A DNA stretch of 64,000 nt, from positions 124,001-188,000 of the forward strand of contig JAIQEW010000011.1 in NCBI GenBank assembly GCA_020073605.1, in the 5' to 3' direction. This document shows, one piece after another, positions 23,704 through 33,018 of this stretch; position 1 is the first letter of the stretch, and each line of letters opens with the position of its first letter. The notes under the pieces were generated by a model, which worked only from the letters and a program-made list of their open reading frames with translations, was not told where the DNA came from and ran no database searches. The translations under genes were made by a program, and so were the position numbers. This DNA is from Terriglobia bacterium (GTDB lineage: Bacteria > Acidobacteriota > Terriglobia > Acidiferrales > UBA7541).

Positions 23704-26700
23704 TCAGGACTTCGAAGCGCTTGGAACGGGAGAGGCGAGCGCGGTTTGCACAGCCTGAGAGAATTCCTCTACTGCGAAGGGCTTCGCAAGCACCTGGCAG
23801 CCGGACTTCCGCCCGGCGTCCGCGAAATCGCCATTAGGGTTCGAGGCCGTGAAGACGACGCGTGCCGCGAGGTCCGGGCGATGCTGCTCGATCCAGCGGT
23901 ATAGCGTGGCCGTCGAAATTTCACCGGGCATGTTCATATCCGAAACGACGGCGTCCACGGAATCTCGCTTCAGGATCTCAATCGCCTCCTGAGCCGTGCG
24001 CGCCACTTTGACGGAGGTCCCGGCGGCTACCATTACTTCGCGCTCGAGCTGCAAAAGAGTCTCGTCATGATCGACGAGCAAGATCGTGCCGGCCGCGATG
24101 CGTTTCTCGCCGGAAACCTCGTCCTTCTTTGGCGGCATCGCAGAGGCCGGAAGCAGCGGAAGAATAATACTGAACGTGGCGCCGCGGGGTGGTGAATTCC
24201 GGGCCTGAATTTCACCGCCGTGCTCCTTCACAATGCCGTAACAGATGCTGAGGCCAAGGCCGGTACCCTTGCCGACGGGCTTCGTCGTGAAAAAGGGATC
24301 GAAAATGCGGTGCGCATTCACGATGCCCGGGCCGCTGTCGGTAAACTCAACACGCAGGCGATCACCGGCGACTTCGGTGCGAACCCATATTTGACCCGGC
24401 CCGCCCTTTTCCTGAATGGCGTCCACCGCATTATTCAGGATATTGAGAAACACCTGCTCGAGCTGATGGAAATCTCCGGCCGTCATGGGGAGGTTTGGAT
24501 CGAACTCGCGCACGATCAATATGTTGTTGAGTTTCATATCGAATTCCCGAAGCACGAGCGTGTCCTCGAGAATCTGATTGAGCTGCACGGGCGCGCGCTG
24601 CGGCTTGTGCTGGCGCGCAAAGCTGAGCAAATTCTGCACGATGTGATGCGTGCGCTGCGCCTGTTTGTAGAGCTTCTCGAGGTATTCGGCCCCGCGCGGC
24701 TGCACGAACTCCTCCGATTTCAGCAACTGGCTGTATCCGAGAATCGCCGTGAGCGGATTGTTCAGCTCATGCGCGACGCCGGAGATGAGCTGTCCGACGG
24801 CCGCCATCTTCTCGCTCTGCAAGAGCTGTTCCTGCGCGCGCCTCAAGCTGTCGTACGCTTCGCGCGTCTTTTCGAGCAGCAGCGATTTGTCGATGGTGGT
24901 GGCGATCTGGTTGCCGACGGCGGAGAGCAGGTTCAATTCGGCCGTCAGAAACGAGCGCATCTCGCGGCAACCCACGACCAGGGCGCCCATAACACGATCT
25001 TTGGACCACAATACAACCACCTGGCAAGCCTGAATGCCTTCCGCACGGTTCAATTCGCGGAGTTCTTCGGGCAAGGCCGGAAGGGCGCCCGAAAGGAGCG
25101 TCGCGTGCGCCGTCCGGATCTGTTCGAGGAGTGCCGGAGACACGCGAATGGGAGACGTGGAGGCGGACTGTTCAGAGTCATAGCCAACGGCCGCCGCGCG
25201 CTCGAGAGTTTTCGCCGTGTCGTCCAGAAAATAGACGGCTGCGGCATCCACGGAGAAAAGTTCCGTAACCTTCAGGAGCGCCGCGGTGAGGCCCTCTTCG
25301 AGCGCCGACGCCTGGTTGAGCAACTCGGCGATTGCGTTCAGCGCGAGCAGAGCGCGATTGCGCCTACGAATGTCGTTCTCCGCCTCTTTGTGTTCGGTGA
25401 TGTCCAGCAAGAAGCCCTGATAGGCAACCACGGCCCCGGAATCATCCCGGGTTGCGAAGCTCGATTCATGGGCAGTGCGAATTTCTCCATCGCGCCGCCG
25501 GAACTGAAACTCGAAATCGACCACCTCGCCATAGTCCTGGAGCAGGCGCCGGCGGCGATCTCGATCCTCCGGGTCCACGTACAGCTGGGCGGGAATGTCA
25601 GCCTGAAGCAGCTCTTCGTGGCTCTCGTATCCCAAGATGTGCATGAAGGCGTCGTTAAAGTCGAGGAAGCGGCCCTCGGGCGTGGAGATGAACACGCCCT
25701 CCTGAACCTTTTCGAAGAGCGTGCGGAACTTGTTTTCGGCCTGGCGCCGGCTCGTAAAATCCTTCAACACGTGAATCGTTCCGAGACGTCCTCCCTCGGA
25801 ATCGTGAAAAGCGGAGTCGGTGACGAGAAAGTAGCCGCCGAAGAACGGATCGATCTCCTCCGATCTCCCGGTTGCCCCTTCGCAATACGGGCACTGCGAC
25901 CATGACATCTGGCCGCGGCCCAAGACTTCGCGCACTTTGCGCCCTACGAGCGCCGCCGGGTCGGAATCCAAACGCGTCGCAAGCGCACGGTTCGCGCGAA
26001 TGATCCGCCCGTCGAGCGAGTGAACAAGGATCAAGTCGTCGATCGAGTCAAAGGTATCGAGCCATTGCCTCCGGGACGCGGCCGCGCTTTCAAACAGGGC
26101 AACGTTCTGGACCGTCAGACCCAAGAGGTTCGCGACGTTGATGAGAAAGTTCTCTTCCTCACTCTCAAACGCCCGTGGCGACGAGGAGCCGATTCCTAGC
26201 ATGCCGAGCGGCCCTTCCTTGCCGGGCACGCGAACCAGAACGATCGCCGCTAGTTTTTCCGCATCCATCCATCGCCGGATCGTAGGATCGGCGGCGGCGC
26301 GATCGGAAACGAGCGGCTCGGGCTGCTGCAGCACCTGATGCGCCCACGGTTCGCCGGGAGATATCCGGGCAGTCTGCTTCCGAAAGCGGTCGCTGAATCC
26401 CACGGACGCTCGAACCACCAGCGCCGCAGGCTGGCCGGGATCGTCCAGAAGAAACACAAGCCCATGACTGGCACCGAGGCTTTCCACCAGATGGCGCAGG
26501 ACCCCCTGGAGGGCGTCATCCACGCGGAGGGATTGCGTGGCTTCGGCGGTAATCAGGGCCAGGCGCCGCAGTTTCTCGTTGAGGTCCACCGTCCGCGCGC
26601 GGCCCGCCTCTAGGACGAGCACGGCCATCGAGATGCCCATCATGATGCCGAACATGCCGTGAAAGGAAACGCGGAATAGCCCGACGGATTGAAGCGCCCA

Positions 26701-27240
26701 TTCAGGCCGGTCCAGCCCATGGAGGCCGCGCAGCAACAGCGCACCGGCGAGGAGTTTCCATCCGACTCCCTGGTGTTGGGCACGCGACCGCCAGAAAACC
26801 CAACCTGCCAAAAGGTACAAGAGGCACTCGAACAGCGACTCCACCCATCGCTCGGCCTGGGGCTGCCTCGCGACCGCACCCAGGGCGACGAGCCCGCTCG
26901 CCGCGACGACGCCCAGAGGCCACAGGTACTTCAGCGGCCTTCCGAGCCCTCGACACTCCAGGACGGCGGCGAAAAATAGCGCGGCCGCGATCAAGGACAG
27001 CGCCGAGCTGTAGTGTGGATCGTCGGGCCCACCGCGCCACAGAGAGAAAATGCGAAGGCCCTCCAGCCCCACGTAGATCGTCCACCCGGCCATCCAATAC
27101 TTGAAGAACCGCGCCGGAAACCCCGGAACCAGAAGAAAATAAAGGACAAGCAGGATAAAGGCGGCCGAGCCTTCCATAAAGGCAACGGCGAGGAATCCCG
27201 GGTTGGAAACAAATGTCATCGACGCCAGTTCGGGCGACAC
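23704..27240 (-). CDS. Membrane hybrid sensor histidine kinase (7-8TM-GAF-PAS-PAS-GAF-HisKA-HATPase-REC)
   Basis: This is a 1178-residue protein. About residues 10-215 hold seven or eight membrane helices. A GAF domain follows (about 240-390), then a PAS domain carrying a CPYC motif (about 410-520), a second PAS (about 525-650) and a second GAF (about 665-820). The HisKA helix has VAHELNNPLTAILGYSQLL with the phosphorylated His near 856. The ATPase domain shows NILNNAVDAI, FTDSGPGI and GKGTGLGLSICYGI. A C-terminal receiver has VVSDMNMPG (phospho-Asp) and LAKPFA. The start may be the GTG at 27240 or the ATG at 27219. It is divergent from the HD-GYP regulator and probably its partner (inference). 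Confidence 0.92.
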   Translation of the reverse strand: MSPELASMTFVSNPGFLAVAFMEGSAAFILLVLYFLLVPGFPARFFKYWMAGWTIYVGLEGLRIFSLWRGGPDDPHYSSALSLIAAALFFAAVLECRGLGRPLKYLWPLGVVAASGLVALGAVARQPQAERWVESLFECLLYLLAGWVFWRSRAQHQGVGWKLLAGALLLRGLHGLDRPEWALQSVGLFRVSFHGMFGIMMGISMAVLVLEAGRARTVDLNEKLRRLALITAEATQSLRVDDALQGVLRHLVESLGASHGLVFLLDDPGQPAALVVRASVGFSDRFRKQTARISPGEPWAHQVLQQPEPLVSDRAAADPTIRRWMDAEKLAAIVLVRVPGKEGPLGMLGIGSSSPRAFESEEENFLINVANLLGLTVQNVALFESAAASRRQWLDTFDSIDDLILVHSLDGRIIRANRALATRLDSDPAALVGRKVREVLGRGQMSWSQCPYCEGATGRSEEIDPFFGGYFLVTDSAFHDSEGGRLGTIHVLKDFTSRRQAENKFRTLFEKVQEGVFISTPEGRFLDFNDAFMHILGYESHEELLQADIPAQLYVDPEDRDRRRRLLQDYGEVVDFEFQFRRRDGEIRTAHESSFATRDDSGAVVAYQGFLLDITEHKEAENDIRRRNRALLALNAIAELLNQASALEEGLTAALLKVTELFSVDAAAVYFLDDTAKTLERAAAVGYDSEQSASTSPIRVSPALLEQIRTAHATLLSGALPALPEELRELNRAEGIQACQVVVLWSKDRVMGALVVGCREMRSFLTAELNLLSAVGNQIATTIDKSLLLEKTREAYDSLRRAQEQLLQSEKMAAVGQLISGVAHELNNPLTAILGYSQLLKSEEFVQPRGAEYLEKLYKQAQRTHHIVQNLLSFARQHKPQRAPVQLNQILEDTLVLREFDMKLNNILIVREFDPNLPMTAGDFHQLEQVFLNILNNAVDAIQEKGGPGQIWVRTEVAGDRLRVEFTDSGPGIVNAHRIFDPFFTTKPVGKGTGLGLSICYGIVKEHGGEIQARNSPPRGATFSIILPLLPASAMPPKKDEVSGEKRIAAGTILLVDHDETLLQLEREVMVAAGTSVKVARTAQEAIEILKRDSVDAVVSDMNMPGEISTATLYRWIEQHRPDLAARVVFTASNPNGDFADAGRKSGCQVLAKPFAVEEFSQAVQTALASPVPSASKS

Positions 27241-27312
27241 GTGGCCGCTTCGAAGCCGATCCGATCCAAAGATTTGGGGATATCAGGACGCCATTACGAA
27301 ACCTAGCACACC

Positions 27313-27330
27313 GTTGCAAAATACGGCAAC
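27313..27330. repeat. Inverted repeat GTTGC-N8-GCAAC between divergent signalling genes
   Basis: A perfect 5-base inverted repeat (GTTGC at 27313-27317, GCAAC at 27326-27330) sits in the 149-base gap between the hybrid kinase and the HD-GYP regulator, upstream of the TATAAT. Its size fits an operator half-site pair, but this is only a suggestion. Confidence 0.3.
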
Positions 27331-27358
27331 TGACGCTCTTAGACGATGTGCCGTGCTT

Positions 27359-27364
27359 TATAAT
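27359..27364 (+). promoter_or_regulatory. -10 element TATAAT upstream of the HD-GYP gene
   Basis: A perfect TATAAT lies 26 bases before the start codon of the HD-GYP regulator. No good -35 hexamer stands 16-18 bases upstream, so the promoter may need an activator or use another sigma factor. Confidence 0.45.
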
Positions 27365-27389
27365 GGCTTCTAATTAGGACGGAGCCCCG

Positions 27390-28469
27390 ATGGACAAAGA
27401 AAAGATTCTGGTCGTCGACGACGAAGAGGCGATTCGCGAAGTCATCTCGACTTTGCTAGATGCGCAGGGATTCCGCTGCACCACCTGCTCGAACGGACGC
27501 CTCGGGCTCGAGGCTTTCCGCAAAGACTCGTACGATCTCGTCCTCAGTGACATCGTCATGCCGGAAATGGATGGGCTCAAGCTCCTCGGGGAGCTGCGCC
27601 TGGAGGATCCCGATGTCCCCGTCATCATGGTCACGGCAATGCACGACATTTCGATCGCTCTCGAAGCGATTCGAGCCGGGGCCTACGACTACATTCTGAA
27701 ACCGTTCGAAAAGGATCAGCTATACGTCAGCGTCCGCCGCGCGCTCGAACATCGCCGGCTGGTGCTCGAAAACCGGACGTATCAGAGCGATCTCGAACAG
27801 CTTGTCGCGGAGCGCACCCAACAGCTTTCCATCGCATTGCAGGACCTCGAGCAGTCTTACGACTACACGCTCGAAGCGCTTGGCGGCGCGCTGGACGCCA
27901 AGGACGCGGAGACGGAAGGGCACTGCCAGCGCGTCACGGCGTTTACAATCACGATTGCGAAAGCCATGGGCGTGGATAAAGGGCTGATGCGGCACATCGC
28001 CCGCGGAGCGTTCCTCCACGACATCGGCAAAATGGGAGTTCCGGACAACATCCTCCGCAAGCCCGGCCCGCTGACTCCGGAAGAACGCGAAATCATGCGC
28101 CGGCACTGCGAGATCGGCTTTTCCGTGCTTGAGCGGATTCCCTTCTTAAAAGAGGCCGCGGAAATCGTTCTCTCGCACCAGGAGTGCTACGACGGTTCCG
28201 GCTACCCGCGCGGTCTGAAAGGCGAGCAGATTCCTCTGGGAGCCAGGATATTCGCGGTGGCCGACACGCTTGACGCAATGATCTCCGACCGGCCCTATCG
28301 CAAGGCCCTTCCGATTTCCGCCGCGCGAGAAGAAATCCAGCGATTCTCGGGGCGGCAATTCGATCCGCGCGTCGTCGAAGTGTTCATGGCACAGCCCGAG
28401 CGGATCTGGCGCGAGCTGCACGAAAAAGTCGGGGATCCCTTCCGCCTCACCCAGCTCGAACGCGTCTAG
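27390..28469 (+). CDS. Response regulator with HD-GYP phosphodiesterase domain
   Basis: This is a 359-residue protein. Residues 1-120 are a receiver domain with acidic pocket VVDDEE, phospho-acceptor Asp54 in LSDIVMPEMDG and Lys104 in LKPFE. A coiled-coil region (about 120-165) leads to an HD-GYP domain with FLHDIGKMG (His210-Asp211), a conserved His263 and the GYP signature DGSGYPRGL (271-273). HD-GYP enzymes hydrolyse cyclic di-GMP to pGpG or GMP using a metal centre. GGAG precedes the ATG. It is divergent from a large hybrid kinase, which may phosphorylate it and so tune c-di-GMP breakdown (inference). Confidence 0.94.
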   Translation: MDKEKILVVDDEEAIREVISTLLDAQGFRCTTCSNGRLGLEAFRKDSYDLVLSDIVMPEMDGLKLLGELRLEDPDVPVIMVTAMHDISIALEAIRAGAYDYILKPFEKDQLYVSVRRALEHRRLVLENRTYQSDLEQLVAERTQQLSIALQDLEQSYDYTLEALGGALDAKDAETEGHCQRVTAFTITIAKAMGVDKGLMRHIARGAFLHDIGKMGVPDNILRKPGPLTPEEREIMRRHCEIGFSVLERIPFLKEAAEIVLSHQECYDGSGYPRGLKGEQIPLGARIFAVADTLDAMISDRPYRKALPISAAREEIQRFSGRQFDPRVVEVFMAQPERIWRELHEKVGDPFRLTQLERV

Positions 28470-28571
28470 ACTACTTTCTATCCGATGACCGACAACGACC
28501 GATAGGGGTGGTTTCGCGCCCAGCCGCGAAGCTGCCGCCACTCTGCACGGAGCAAAGCCTCAAAAGGGGAA

Positions 28572-28607
28572 TTCAAAAGAAAGCGGGCCCCTGACTGCGA
28601 GGCCCGC
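28572..28607 (-). terminator. Intrinsic terminator of the TonB/Oar-type receptor gene
   Basis: GCGGGCC (28583-28589) pairs with GGCCCGC (28601-28607). Read on the minus strand the hairpin is followed by TTTCTTTT, just downstream of the receptor stop codon at 28634. Confidence 0.7.
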
Positions 28608-28633
28608 GTTTAACGCGTTTGTCTCGGTCCCTC

Positions 28634-31600
28634 TTAGAACTCGAACCGTAGCGCGAACTGCATCACACGGGCGAAGTTGTTACCGGCTTGGTCGCTGATC
28701 AGGCCAAATGACGATAAGCCGAGGTTCGGATCCGGGAGGCCGAAATTCGTATGATTGAACACGTTGTATGCGTCTGCCCGAAACACGAGTTTGTACCGCT
28801 CGGTCCACAACGGGAAATTCTTAATCGCGGCAAGATCCATATTAGAGAGATGGGGGCCGCGGAGATTGTCCCGTGTACCTGATTGCAAACCGGTCACCGG
28901 AGCAAAGGCTGCTACAGCCGCATCGCGGTTCTTATAGAACTGGATCCCACCCAACGAGTCCATGTGTATCTGGGAGTTCAGCGCGGACTTCGGACCAATG
29001 AAGACCGATCCGGCATCCGCAGCAAGGCTCGTGGTACTTGCGAAGAACGAGTCGGCCGTTTGCGCGAGACCGGTGCTCCAGGTCTGAACTCCCGAAATTT
29101 CCCAGCCACCAATCGCTTCGTCCACCCACCGATTGACGTCGTGCGCGAAGTGTTTGCCACGGCCGAAGGGCAAGTCGTAGATGAAATCGGCGCTGATTAT
29201 GTGTGTCGCGTCGAACTCGGAGTTGCCGCGGCAAACGCGCGGGTTAATCGAGTTGCACATGATCGCGCTGACACCGTTGTTGAAGTTTCCGTTCTGGTTG
29301 GCAGTGTCCGAATTGTTGTCGATGGAGTGCGAGAACGTATAGTTGAAGTCGAACTGCAATCCATTCGACAGCCGCTTGCGAAGGGTGGTGAACAGGGCGT
29401 TGTAGGACGAATTTCCCTGGTTGGTGCCCACGGCATTCACCAGGAATTGAGGGGTGAAGCCCACATTGTTGGGAAGGCCCAATGCGAAGCTCAGGAATGC
29501 GGTGTTCCCGTTAGCCAGATCCGATTTGGCAACATCGTAGATAAACGCTGTGGCGCCAGGCCCGAGCTGGTTTTCGAAAAAGCTCTGGTCCGGTACCGAG
29601 GCTAGGTCCAAGCGCGCAGCGCTCTCCAGGACCGTAAAAGCCTGAGACAGACTCTCCCTGCCGGGAAATGCCTCGGACCCCTGATCGACAAAGTCGACTA
29701 GCTGGGCGGCATCCGATAGCACAAAGAGCTTATGCCCGAAACGGCCGTAGTAATCGGCATTCCATTGAAGGCCCCACGGTAATTCGCGCTGAAAACCGAA
29801 GGAGGCAGTGATCGAATACGGCGTTCGGAACTGGTTGTCGATTGCATCATTAAAGATCGCAAATGGCGTGATTGGAGAGACGAACGGCGGAGCCGGAACC
29901 GCGAATGGCACGGAATTGAACGAATTGAACCGCGGCTCCTGTTCCGCAGACGCCGTCCTGTTCCCGCTGACACCGAAGTTCGCAGCGAAAGTATCGCCAA
30001 ACGTATAATCGGACTGATTCTCGAGATGCACGATACTCTGGACGACGGTCTGATCGTAGATGAGCGCCGCGCCGGCGCGAATCACTGTCTTGTGATCACC
30101 GATTAAATGTCCAAGAAACCCATCGCCAAATGACGGATTCCACGCGAAGCCGATTCTTGGGGAGAAGTCATGGTATTCAGGGTTGTAGAGCCCGGACGCA
30201 TGGTTCGCCTTACCCGACAAGGAGTAAATCATAAGGGGAGTCGAGTCGAACGTGGCGACGCCATTCAGGCCATTCTGGACGCGCGCTGCCATTATCGACT
30301 TGAAGTTCGTATTCAAGAATTGCGCCTGAGCTCCGTTCGTTTCATAAGGGACGGATTGATATTGCCAGCGGACGCCGAGGGTAACAGTCAAGTCTGACCG
30401 GAGTTTCCAGGAATCCTGGAAATAGGTCGCGAATTCATGGATCCGCCAGTCGTGACGCACCGACGAACCGGGATCGAGCGGGACGCCCTGACCGGTATAG
30501 TTAAACGCGGCTTGGACATCGAACATAGACCCAAGCGCACCGACGAATGCACTGTCCCAGGCCCCTTGAGTAATCGAATTGGGAAGGAGGTCGGCGGGTC
30601 TCATGGTGGTGCCTGATAGTGAGGGTATGTTTCCGCCGAGGCCCTGCTGAATGAACGTGAAGTCGTTCGTCAGCACATCCCGGGTGCGAACCGGGTGCCA
30701 CTCGCCGCCAAACGCGAAGGTGTGCCTGCCATGAATCCACGTCACATCATCGCGGAATGTGGGTTCCGGCGAGATAACACCGGTTGCCGATTGACGGTTA
30801 AACGGATTGGAATAGAGCCCGCTAAAGAAAGTCAACTCATACAGCGGCCCGGCCGGATTAAAGGGGACCGGATTGGCGTTATTCGCCCGGGTTTCTCCGT
30901 ACGTGAATTGGTTCACGAGGTTCGGTGAAGGGGTCCAAGTTTCGCCGACGACCCACGCTCTGTCCTTTGTGACAAACGGTGATGTGACCGGGTCTCCGGG
31001 AAACCGAATCGCATGTAAGATTCCCTCAGAGTTCACGAAATTAAAACGCACGAACAGTTTATTTTTGGTGTTGATGACATAGTCGGCGTGCGCCAAGTAG
31101 TTGTTCTCGATTAAAGGATTGGGAGCATTGAACCGGAATCCGGCCGTGTTTAAGCCATCACCCTGTGAGAAATCATTCGGGTCCGGGTAGCGATTGGCAA
31201 GCAGGGATTGCAGTGCCGGCGCCATACCTGGCGCCACAAACCCCGGCGTAGCACTGCAGTCTGTGGTCGAGCAGGGATCGAGAGCCGCTACCTGAGGGGC
31301 AGTAAGAATGGTAATGCAGGGCGTACTGACGTCCGCCGACGTTAATCTACTGTGCGCATCGCACGTTCCGCCGCCGCTGGTATTGACATAGGCAAGTTCG
31401 CCCAGCTTGACGTGCGGCATCGGCACGAAGCGAAGGACACTTGCCGATTCCGCGTCGCGACGGCCATCGTACTCGAAGAAGAAGAAGAGTTTGTCCTTCC
31501 AAGCAGGGCCTCCAAGGTTGGCGCCAAACTGGTTCCGCACCAGCGCTTGCCGAGGCTGTCCTGCCAAATGGCTGAAAAAAGAGTTGGCTTCCGTCGCGGC

Positions 31601-32392
31601 GGTGCGATTGTATTCGTATGCAGTCCCGTGGAGCGCATTGGTACCGCTTTTCGTGGTGAGGATGGTCTGCGCGCCGCTGCGACCGCCATATTGAATCCAC
31701 GCATTTGCCACTTCCGTCTTGAATTCCTGGACTGCCTCCACCGGGATCGCAGCCTGGGTCGAGAACGAGGTGCCTCCCGTGAAATCCGTGGCCTCGATGC
31801 CGTCCACGACGATGAGGTTTTGATCGGCGCGGGCCCCGGCCACGGCGCCGTCGCGAGTTCCGTTTAGATCAAGGCTGGCACCTCCGCTCGCATTTATCAC
31901 GCCCACTTCCAGCCGGAGGAGGTTAGCCGGGTCATCGCGAAATTCATTGGGAAGCTTTTCGACAGCGCGCATATCGAAGTTGTTGCCGATTGATGTGTCG
32001 GTCGTATTGAGGGTGACCGAACCTTCAGCGGTTACCTCAACCTTTTGGCTGAGCGTGCCCAGCTCCAGCTTGATGTCCTGCGTCGTTGCGGTGGCGACAG
32101 GTAGATAGAGGTTGTTGACGACAAAAACCTGGAACCCGTCTTTCTTGACGGTCAGGGAGTAGCCTGGGCCGGGGAGCACTTCCGAGATCCGGTAGCTTCC
32201 GTCGCCGGCGGTTTTCGCGAAAACCGAGGAATTAGTGCGCGTGTTGAGGAGCGTAATGCTGGCGCCGGGAACCGCGGCACCGGTCGAGTCCGTAACCGTA
32301 CCGAGAACGGACGCAACGCTCTGGGCCTTGGCGATGGACGGGATTACGAGTAAAGCCAGAAGGACCGCTGCAAGGATTCTCACGTTTCGCAT
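28634..32392 (-). CDS. TonB-dependent receptor, Oar-like, with N-terminal carboxypeptidase regulatory-like domain
   Basis: This is a 1252-residue outer-membrane protein. The signal peptide (ILAAVLLALLVIPSIAKAQ) is followed by an Ig-like carboxypeptidase-regulatory domain (SVLGTVTDSTGAAVPGASITL, then GSYRISEVLPGPGYSLTV). Next comes a plug domain (NLIVVDGIEATDFTGGTSFS, AVQEFKTEVANAWIQYGGRSG) and a long beta-barrel ending in the aromatic VMQFALRFEF typical of outer-membrane proteins. Oar-type proteins are abundant in Acidobacteria and thought to import large or complex substrates; substrate here is unknown. GGGGAG precedes the ATG. It stands alone with its own terminator and a 339-base upstream region. 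Confidence 0.93.
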   Translation of the reverse strand: MRNVRILAAVLLALLVIPSIAKAQSVASVLGTVTDSTGAAVPGASITLLNTRTNSSVFAKTAGDGSYRISEVLPGPGYSLTVKKDGFQVFVVNNLYLPVATATTQDIKLELGTLSQKVEVTAEGSVTLNTTDTSIGNNFDMRAVEKLPNEFRDDPANLLRLEVGVINASGGASLDLNGTRDGAVAGARADQNLIVVDGIEATDFTGGTSFSTQAAIPVEAVQEFKTEVANAWIQYGGRSGAQTILTTKSGTNALHGTAYEYNRTAATEANSFFSHLAGQPRQALVRNQFGANLGGPAWKDKLFFFFEYDGRRDAESASVLRFVPMPHVKLGELAYVNTSGGGTCDAHSRLTSADVSTPCITILTAPQVAALDPCSTTDCSATPGFVAPGMAPALQSLLANRYPDPNDFSQGDGLNTAGFRFNAPNPLIENNYLAHADYVINTKNKLFVRFNFVNSEGILHAIRFPGDPVTSPFVTKDRAWVVGETWTPSPNLVNQFTYGETRANNANPVPFNPAGPLYELTFFSGLYSNPFNRQSATGVISPEPTFRDDVTWIHGRHTFAFGGEWHPVRTRDVLTNDFTFIQQGLGGNIPSLSGTTMRPADLLPNSITQGAWDSAFVGALGSMFDVQAAFNYTGQGVPLDPGSSVRHDWRIHEFATYFQDSWKLRSDLTVTLGVRWQYQSVPYETNGAQAQFLNTNFKSIMAARVQNGLNGVATFDSTPLMIYSLSGKANHASGLYNPEYHDFSPRIGFAWNPSFGDGFLGHLIGDHKTVIRAGAALIYDQTVVQSIVHLENQSDYTFGDTFAANFGVSGNRTASAEQEPRFNSFNSVPFAVPAPPFVSPITPFAIFNDAIDNQFRTPYSITASFGFQRELPWGLQWNADYYGRFGHKLFVLSDAAQLVDFVDQGSEAFPGRESLSQAFTVLESAARLDLASVPDQSFFENQLGPGATAFIYDVAKSDLANGNTAFLSFALGLPNNVGFTPQFLVNAVGTNQGNSSYNALFTTLRKRLSNGLQFDFNYTFSHSIDNNSDTANQNGNFNNGVSAIMCNSINPRVCRGNSEFDATHIISADFIYDLPFGRGKHFAHDVNRWVDEAIGGWEISGVQTWSTGLAQTADSFFASTTSLAADAGSVFIGPKSALNSQIHMDSLGGIQFYKNRDAAVAAFAPVTGLQSGTRDNLRGPHLSNMDLAAIKNFPLWTERYKLVFRADAYNVFNHTNFGLPDPNLGLSSFGLISDQAGNNFARVMQFALRFEF

Positions 32393-32731
32393 CGTTTGCT
32401 CTCCCCAAGAATAGTGTTGGCGCGCTGGAGTGCCCTGATCTGCGACCGCTGACCCCGAGGCGGCGGCTGCCGCCCGTCACGAACATGCCCAATGGTGAAT
32501 AGAACCACGCCCCGAAACCCGAGAACCGGGTGGCCACTAGGAAGCAAATATCGTACCAATTGGGTCCTATGCAATACGAAAGCTTAAGATATTGTAAAAT
32601 AAGAGAGATACACGCGTTTCGTCTACGCACTTTCCGGCCGACGTAGTTACAGGCTACTGGAATTTGTAGAATTGGGATTCCGAATGCCAAAGATCATATC
32701 TGGCCAAGGCACTGGCCGAATCGGCGGGCCG
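32393..32731. other. Intergenic region upstream of the TonB/Oar-type receptor
   Basis: No gene is supported. The part at 32520-32640 is AT-rich compared with its surroundings and is the likely promoter region for the receptor on the minus strand; I could not fix a -35/-10 pair with confidence. The remainder up to the end of the small oxidase-linked gene shows nothing recognisable. Confidence 0.4.
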
Positions 32732-32968
32732 TCAGTGGGGCGTATTACGGCGATAGATGAGGGCGAAAATGCCGAAGAAGAGGCTGAGCGCAGGCAGCAG
32801 CAGGATCAGGATGCCGTGGCGCAGGGCGGCGCGGCCCTGTTCGCCGGAAGCGGCCGCGTTCTGGTAACACATGGCGCAGCCTTGGGCGGCGGCGTGCGGC
32901 GCCACCAACGCCACTAGCAGGAGGCAGCCGGCACATACGACCAAGCAGCGGAAAATGCGCCTCTTCAT
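32732..32968 (-). CDS. Small membrane protein with CxxC, cytochrome-oxidase-linked
   Basis: This is a 78-residue protein with a signal-like first helix (CLVVCAGCLLLVALVAPHAAA), a short loop with GCAMCYQNAAASG, and a second helix (HGILILLLPALSLFFGIFAL). The CAMC motif in the loop would be exported and could bind copper or form a disulfide. The ATG at 32968 has CGGAGG upstream; the long frame extending further upstream overlaps the oxidase gene in another phase and is not coding. It sits 50 bases after the fused oxidase subunit on the same strand, which suggests an assembly or accessory role (inference). I know no named family. Confidence 0.65.
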   Translation of the reverse strand: MKRRIFRCLVVCAGCLLLVALVAPHAAAQGCAMCYQNAAASGEQGRAALRHGILILLLPALSLFFGIFALIYRRNTPH

Positions 32969-33018
32969 CGCCAGCCTCCGGGCAGCACTTCGATCCTCGA
33001 ATCCGACCGGGTCCACGC

